A stretch of DNA of 9,909 nt from Bacillota bacterium (GTDB taxonomy: Bacteria; Bacillota; DTU030; DUMP01), in assembly GCA_012735455.1 (NCBI GenBank), contig JAAYHG010000297.1, positions 1 through 9,909 on the forward strand. The letters run 5' to 3'. The position numbers and the translations under genes were made by a program. The stretch's first letter is position 1. Every line of letters begins with the position of its first letter. Positions 6,497-9,909 of the stretch are shown piece after piece. The notes under the pieces are model-generated. The model had not been told where the DNA came from and searched no databases. It saw only the letters and a list, made by a program, of their open reading frames with translations.

Positions 6497-7348
6497 ATGC
6501 AGGTATTTGCGCTGGTAGGTCCTAGCGGTACCGGCAAGAGCCATCATGCCCAGGCAGTGGCGTACAATGAAGGCATTGATACCATACTAGACGATGGCCT
6601 CCTTATTCATGGTAGCCGCATTGTGGCTGGGTTCTCCGCCAAGCGAGAACCTACGAAACTGCAGGCAGTGCGGAGAGCTATCTTTACCGACCCGCAGCAC
6701 GTTGCTGCTGTACGGGCAAAGCTGGAGGAGCTTGATCCACCCCGCCTTCTGGTGATCACCACTTCTGATCGAATGCTGGAGCGCATCAGACAGCGGTTGA
6801 GATTACCTGCCCCCACCAGAGTAATCCGTATTGAGGATGTGGCCACCCCCAAGCAGATGGCCCGCGCGCTTAAGGCCCGTACCCTGGAGGGCAAGCATGT
6901 TGTCCCTGTGCCGACCATAGAGGTGAAAAAGAACCTGCCGGGGATCCTGGTGGATCCTCTGCATTACTTTTTTCCTCGCTCGGGCCGCGGCCGCGCCCTA
7001 GGACGCGGTGAGAAGAGTATTGTTCGGCCTACCTTCAGTTACATCGGCCGCCTATCCATTGGTGAAGGTGCAATCTGTAGCATGGCCCGGGAACTGTTGC
7101 GTGGGTTGCCAGGCTTGGCTAAGGTGCTTAAGATCACTGTCGAATCGGAAAAACATGAATTAAAGCTCGACCTAGATGTGGCCACTGAGGGCTTTGCGCC
7201 GATACCACCTGTCCTTGTGGCTCTACAGCAACGCTTAAAGGAAGGGCTGGAGGAGCTCACGGGGCTTGTGGTACGCGAGGTCAATGTCTTGGCGCGGGCG
7301 GTACTTCTGCCGTCCCGCCAAGAAGAGCAGACCTGGGAGGGGCAATAA
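6497..7348 (+). CDS. P-loop NTPase fused to an Asp23/YloU-like domain, function unknown
   Basis: This 283-residue soluble protein has two visible parts. Residues 1-~150 look like a small P-loop nucleotide-binding domain. It has a Walker A motif GPSGTGKS at 8-15, a hydrophobic strand RLLVITTSD at 83-91 as possible Walker B (ending in Ser-Asp rather than Asp-Glu), and Arg-rich helices (RMLERIRQRLRL). Residues ~177-268 fit the Asp23/Gls24/YloU family: RPTFSYIGRLSIGEGAICSMARELL, then GLAKVLKI, then IPPVLVALQQRLKEGLEELTGLVVREVNVLARAV, with the typical Q-x(6-8)-E-x-x-TG-x-x-V-x-x-VNV ending. Asp23-type proteins lie at the cell envelope or act in envelope stress and fatty-acid metabolism. The fused NTPase could sense nucleotides or phosphorylate a ligand, but no substrate can be named. 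The ATG at 6497 follows AAGGAGAAGG; the gene starts 35 bases after the MazF toxin. Confidence 0.75.
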   Translation: MQVFALVGPSGTGKSHHAQAVAYNEGIDTILDDGLLIHGSRIVAGFSAKREPTKLQAVRRAIFTDPQHVAAVRAKLEELDPPRLLVITTSDRMLERIRQRLRLPAPTRVIRIEDVATPKQMARALKARTLEGKHVVPVPTIEVKKNLPGILVDPLHYFFPRSGRGRALGRGEKSIVRPTFSYIGRLSIGEGAICSMARELLRGLPGLAKVLKITVESEKHELKLDLDVATEGFAPIPPVLVALQQRLKEGLEELTGLVVREVNVLARAVLLPSRQEEQTWEGQ

Positions 7349-7376
7349 CAACTCCTTTCCTTTAAGGAAAAGCCCC

Positions 7377-7406
7377 TTTACCTGCCTGTAGAATTCATAT
7401 TATAAT
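7377..7406 (+). promoter_or_regulatory. Probable sigma-A promoter for the hisC-like gene
   Basis: An exact TATAAT (7401-7406) lies 18 bases after TTTACC (7377-7382), which matches four of six -35 positions. The start would be near 7413, about 37 bases upstream of the GTG at 7450. A 15-base palindrome, TTTCCTTTAAGGAAA (7356-7370), lies just upstream. It could be an operator or the remains of a stem. Confidence 0.6.
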
Positions 7407-7449
7407 GTAATGAGAGACTATACCAACGTTTAGAGGGGAGGCTTTCGCG

Positions 7450-8553
7450 GTGAGCAACAAGGAAAAGCTGTTCCGTCACGGGATCCTGGATATCAAGGCT
7501 TATGTACCAGGCAAGCCCATTGAGGATGTCCAACGGGAGCTGGGGCTTTCCGAGGTGATCAAGCTTGCGTCCAACGAAAACCCGCTTGGTCCGTCGCCCA
7601 AGGCCCTGGCAGCTGCGCGTGCTGCTCTCGACTCGATGAATATTTATCCTGATGGGGCCTGTACCGAGCTGACGAAAAAGCTGAGCGGCAAGCTGGGATT
7701 GGATCCTGACTGGATTGTCTTTGCCAACGGTGAGGACAACATCATTACCCTCATCTCCAAAACTTTCCTCAACGAAGGCGAAGAGATGATCATGGCTGAC
7801 CCGAGCTTCTCCAGCTTTGCAATAAGCGCGCGTGCGGTAGGTGCCAAGGTTGTTTCGGTGCCGGTGCGTTCCGATTTCAAGATCGATCTTAAGGCTGTAG
7901 CGGCTGCTATTGCAGAAAAAACAAAACTGGTCTTTCTCTGCAACCCCAATAATCCTACCGGGACCATCAGCACCAAGAGTGAAGTGGAAGAGTTCCTGAA
8001 AGCGGTGCCAGAGCATGTAATTGTGGTCTTGGATGAGGCCTACAAAGAGTTTGTGGATGATCCAGAGTACCCAGATGGACTGGACTACGTTCGGGCAGGC
8101 CGAAATGTTATAGTCAGCCGTACTTTTTCCAAGGTCTACGGTTTAGCTGGTCTCAGGGTAGGATATGCTATTGCCGATCCCGTTTTTATCGGCGGCATGA
8201 AGCGTATTCGCGAGGCCTTTGCGACTAACCGGGTTGCGCAAGCCGCAGCTGTGGCGGCCCTGGACGATGACGAGTTTGTGCATAAGGTGCACGATATGAA
8301 CAGCGCTGGCCGGGAGTACCTCTACCGGGAGTTTGAACGTCTCGGCCTACCCTATGTGAAGAGCCAGACCAACTTCATCTTAGTGGACACAAAGCAGGAT
8401 ATCAAACGGGTTTTCCAGGATCTGCAGCGCGAGGGCGTTATTATCCGCCCAGGGCACATCTGGAACCTGCCCACCTACGCCCGGGTGAGCGTAGGAACCC
8501 TAGAGGAGAACAGGAAGTTTGTCGCTGCACTGGAGAAGGTACTCGGCCTGTGA
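7450..8553 (+). CDS. hisC: Histidinol-phosphate aminotransferase family, PLP-dependent
   Basis: This is a 367-residue fold-type I aminotransferase of the HisC group. HisC converts imidazole-acetol phosphate plus glutamate to histidinol phosphate and 2-oxoglutarate; relatives act on aromatic amino acids. Visible residues are KLASNENPLGPSP (38-50), CNPNNPTG with Asn168 (164-171), Asp195 and Tyr198 in LDEAYKEF, the PLP lysine Lys228 in SRTFSKVYGLAGLRVGY with Arg236, and RVSVGT at 345-350. The segment FANGEDNII (91-99) stands where many HisC proteins have GNGSDE, a small deviation near the cofactor phosphate. The start is GTG at 7450 behind GGGGAGG. No other histidine gene is in the window, so the true substrate may be histidinol phosphate, an aromatic keto acid, or both. 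No terminator is seen between its stop and the THF riboswitch, so it may read through into folT. Confidence 0.85.
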   Translation: MSNKEKLFRHGILDIKAYVPGKPIEDVQRELGLSEVIKLASNENPLGPSPKALAAARAALDSMNIYPDGACTELTKKLSGKLGLDPDWIVFANGEDNIITLISKTFLNEGEEMIMADPSFSSFAISARAVGAKVVSVPVRSDFKIDLKAVAAAIAEKTKLVFLCNPNNPTGTISTKSEVEEFLKAVPEHVIVVLDEAYKEFVDDPEYPDGLDYVRAGRNVIVSRTFSKVYGLAGLRVGYAIADPVFIGGMKRIREAFATNRVAQAAAVAALDDDEFVHKVHDMNSAGREYLYREFERLGLPYVKSQTNFILVDTKQDIKRVFQDLQREGVIIRPGHIWNLPTYARVSVGTLEENRKFVAALEKVLGL

Positions 8554-8575
8554 TCTAAGTTTTTTCGAGATTCCC

Positions 8576-8668
8576 GGCAGAGTAGGTGCCGTGCGTTAAG
8601 TGCTGGAGGATGGAACGTTGCCTCTAGACGAAGGGTTATGCCCGCGGTACGGCACCGCGTTCGCTGTC
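8576..8668 (+). promoter_or_regulatory. Tetrahydrofolate (THF) riboswitch aptamer
   Basis: Conserved THF-aptamer elements are present in order: GAGTAG (8580-8585), GCGTTAAGTG (8593-8602), the P3 loop, ACGAA (8628-8632) and GCGGT (8644-8648). Stems can be traced: P1 GGCAG (8576-8580) with CTGTC (8664-8668); P2 GGTGCCGT (8585-8592) with ACGGCACC (8649-8656), perfect; P3 CTGGAGG (8603-8609) with CCTCTAG (8621-8627); and a short hairpin GGG (8633-8635) with CCC (8641-8643). The loop of P3 (GAACG, 8613-8617) complements CGTTC (8658-8662), the long-range pseudoknot that defines this class. It lies before a FolT-type transporter gene, the classic target. The ligand (THF and related reduced folates) is inferred from the class. 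Confidence 0.93.
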
Positions 8669-8726
8669 ACATCAGAGGGTCCCTACCCTTTGGTGTGGCT
8701 GCTGCCATGACCAAAGGGAAGGGAGG
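8666..8726 (+). promoter_or_regulatory. Riboswitch expression platform: ribosome-site sequestering switch
   Basis: Two hairpins compete. The sequestor pairs 8680-8694 with 8710-8724 (TCCCT, A·A mismatch, then CCCTTTGGT with ACCAAAGGG; 14 pairs). It buries most of the ribosome site GGGAGG (8721-8726). The anti-sequestor pairs 8666-8680 with 8685-8699 (15 pairs including three G-U, loop CCCT); it uses the same 8685-8694 strand and its base takes three bases of P1 (8666-8668). Folate binding strengthens P1, weakens the anti-sequestor and lets the ribosome site be hidden. No T run follows, so control is most likely translational rather than by termination. The pairings are read from the sequence; the switching order is inference. 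Confidence 0.75.
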
Positions 8727-8734
8727 TGAAGACC

Positions 8735-9274
8735 GTGCGCAAAGGGGCGCAACGGTTAACTTACCTGGCAGTCTTTATCGCACTTAATGTGGTTCTCGCC
8801 CGTATCGCTAGCTTGAGGCTAGTTTTTGCCGGAGTGGAAGGGATTCGTATCGGCCTCGGCGGTTTGCCGGTGATCATGGCAGGTGTGCTCTGGGGGCCGG
8901 TGGCCGGGGGTATAGTAGGGGCCATGGGAGATATGATCGGCTACTTTCTGAATCCGGCAGGACCCTACATGCCTCATTTCACCTTGTCGGCCGCCCTTAC
9001 AGGGGTGATACCGGCCTTGGTCTTAAGGATCCTGGGGCGTGAAAAGAGTCCTGGACCTGGAGCCCTAATGCTGGCCATCCTAGTGGGACAAACCATAACC
9101 TCATTGATTTTGGTTCCGTATTTTTTGCAAACCTTATTCGGCATCCCTTGGCGGCCACTCTTGGTGGCACGAGTTGTGAGTCAGGCCATCAACTTTCCCG
9201 CTTACGCCTTTATCATCCATACCTTGGTCCGGCGTTTAGGACTTTTGTTCGGATTCGGTTGGTTCAGCAGTTAG
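8735..9274 (+). CDS. folT: ECF transporter S component, FolT-type (folate uptake)
   Basis: This 179-residue integral membrane protein has about six hydrophobic segments, normal for an energy-coupling-factor S component. With the shared EcfA/EcfA'/EcfT module (not in the window), FolT imports folates. Family marks are the N-terminal LTYLAVFIALNVVLARIAS helix and GIRIGLGGLPVIMAGVLWGPVAGGIVGAMGDMIGYF (about 36-71). PAGPYMPHFTLSAALTG (about 74-90) is a form of the FolT P-x-G-x-Y-x-P-x-FTLSA signature. The THF riboswitch directly upstream supports folate as substrate. I chose GTG at 8735 because GGGAGGTGA (8721-8729) is well spaced from it. The in-frame GTG at 8726 lies inside that ribosome site and would add three residues. 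A terminator follows the stop. Confidence 0.93.
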   Translation: MRKGAQRLTYLAVFIALNVVLARIASLRLVFAGVEGIRIGLGGLPVIMAGVLWGPVAGGIVGAMGDMIGYFLNPAGPYMPHFTLSAALTGVIPALVLRILGREKSPGPGALMLAILVGQTITSLILVPYFLQTLFGIPWRPLLVARVVSQAINFPAYAFIIHTLVRRLGLLFGFGWFSS

Positions 9275-9300
9275 GGTGTGATGAATAGAAGTGGGTAAAG

Positions 9301-9331
9301 AAAGCGGAGCGGCCTTGCCGCCCCGCTTTTT
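9301..9331 (+). terminator. Rho-independent terminator after folT
   Basis: AGCGGAGCGGC (9303-9313) pairs with GCCGCCCCGCT (9317-9327) around a CTT loop, with one A·C mismatch. Three further A-T pairs extend it (9300-9303 side with 9327-9330), and T's run from 9327 to 9331. It is placed 26 bases after the folT stop and 28 bases before the next start codon. Confidence 0.88.
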
Positions 9332-9359
9332 CAAATTCAGTTTGAGGAGAGGTGTTGTC

Positions 9360-9909
9360 TTGTTTGATTTAGTCATCAGGAATGGCAGGATAATAGACGG
9401 GACAGGAAACCCCTGGTTTGCTGCGGATGTAGCAGTAGCAGGGGGAAGAATCCAACGCATAGCGCCCGGGATTGAGCCGGAGGGTTGCCCCATAATTGAT
9501 GCCAGCGGCTTGGTTGTAGCCCCGGGCTTCATCGATATGCACACCCATTCAGACCTTCGGGTTTTCAAGCACCCAGAGGAGGAGACCAAGCTGCTACAGG
9601 GTATCACCACCGCCCTGCTTGGGCAGGATGGGCTTTCTGTGGCACCCTGTAACGAAGACACTAAGGGCCCCATGGCGCAAAGGGTGGCTGGACTGCTGGG
9701 TACATATCTAACTCACTGGCCTTGGGATTCAATGAGTTCCTACCTGAATGCCTTAGAGGCCCTGCCGTTAGGGGCTAACTCTATGATGTTGGTGCCGCAT
9801 GGAGCGGTGCGGGCGCTGGCTGTTGGCTGGGATAATCGACCGGCTACAGAAGAAGAACTGGCTAAAATGAAAGACCTCTTGGCCCAGTCGCTAGAAGAGG
9901 GTGCCTGTG
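9360..9909 (+). CDS. N-acyl-D-amino-acid deacylase / D-aminoacylase family amidohydrolase, 5' part
   Basis: The gene runs off the window after 183 codons with no stop. The start is TTG at 9360, preceded by GAGGAGAGG (9344-9352). It opens MFDLVIRNGRIIDGTGNPWFAADVAVAGGRI, the usual N-terminal beta-sandwich start of Amidohydrolase_3 enzymes. The metal-binding GFIDMHTHSD follows, with His61, His63 and Asp65. These enzymes hydrolyse N-acyl-D-amino acids, or in relatives dihydropyrimidine-like or other cyclic amides, using zinc. At residues 88-91 it reads GQDG, where characterised D-aminoacylases have GNCG with a zinc-binding Cys; this suggests a subfamily with a different metal site and possibly another substrate. 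The C-terminal two-thirds, with the other metal ligands, lies outside. No promoter is evident between the terminator and the start. Confidence 0.85.
   Translation, partial: MFDLVIRNGRIIDGTGNPWFAADVAVAGGRIQRIAPGIEPEGCPIIDASGLVVAPGFIDMHTHSDLRVFKHPEEETKLLQGITTALLGQDGLSVAPCNEDTKGPMAQRVAGLLGTYLTHWPWDSMSSYLNALEALPLGANSMMLVPHGAVRALAVGWDNRPATEEELAKMKDLLAQSLEEGAC

Noticed and set aside
7356..7370. Palindrome TTTCCTTTAAGGAAA as a terminator of the P-loop/Asp23 gene.
   Set aside because: A hairpin would have only about five A/T-rich pairs and no T run follows, so it is mentioned only as a possible operator.
8680..8724. The folT leader hairpin as an intrinsic terminator.
   Set aside because: No T run follows the stem and its 3' strand is the ribosome binding site, so a translational role fits better.

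Overview
The window is about 55% GC and densely coded. It reads as a chromosomal stretch from a Gram-positive Bacillota, most likely one of the GC-richer Clostridia. Supporting signs are an acpS - nnrD/E - ndoAI - ndoA (mazEF) order close to that of Bacillus and Clostridia, a LysM-NlpC/P60 wall hydrolase with a Sec signal peptide, a DegV protein, an Asp23/YloU-type domain, an ECF folate S component behind a tetrahydrofolate (THF) riboswitch, strong purine-rich ribosome binding sites, and frequent GTG/TTG starts. The genus cannot be fixed by eye.

Layout. 1-168 is the 3' end of a MarR-type regulator, translationally coupled (ATGA overlap) to a MATE efflux transporter (165-1553). A DegV fatty-acid-binding protein follows (1633-2487). 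A perfect bidirectional terminator (2501-2540) separates it from a convergent secreted LysM/LysM/NlpC-P60 peptidoglycan endopeptidase on the minus strand (2548-3528). A 160-base divergent promoter region leads into acpS (3688-4086) and the bifunctional NAD(P)HX repair enzyme nnrE/nnrD (4103-5674). Next, with its own consensus sigma-A promoter and an AT-rich operator-like region, comes a MazEF-type toxin-antitoxin pair (5826-6461). The alanine racemase gene usual at this place in related genomes is absent. A P-loop/Asp23 fusion protein of unknown function (6497-7348) closes that group. An HisC-like aminotransferase with its own promoter (7450-8553) is followed by a THF riboswitch (aptamer about 8576-8668) whose downstream RNA can form two exclusive hairpins, one of which buries the ribosome binding site of folT (8735-9274). 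A terminator (9301-9331) and the 5' part of an Amidohydrolase_3 / N-acyl-D-amino-acid deacylase gene (9360 to the window end) complete the window.

How it fits together. acpS (acyl carrier protein activation) and nnrE/D (nicotinamide cofactor repair) form a housekeeping pair. mazEF is a separately promoted stress module. The riboswitch-folT unit is a self-contained folate uptake switch: folate-bound RNA should free the sequestering hairpin and shut off translation of the transporter subunit. There is no stretch over 300 bases without a gene, and no tRNA, rRNA, CRISPR, insertion sequence or phage gene was seen. The most informative items are the fully traceable riboswitch with its expression platform and the P-loop/Asp23 fusion; neither family is wholly new.
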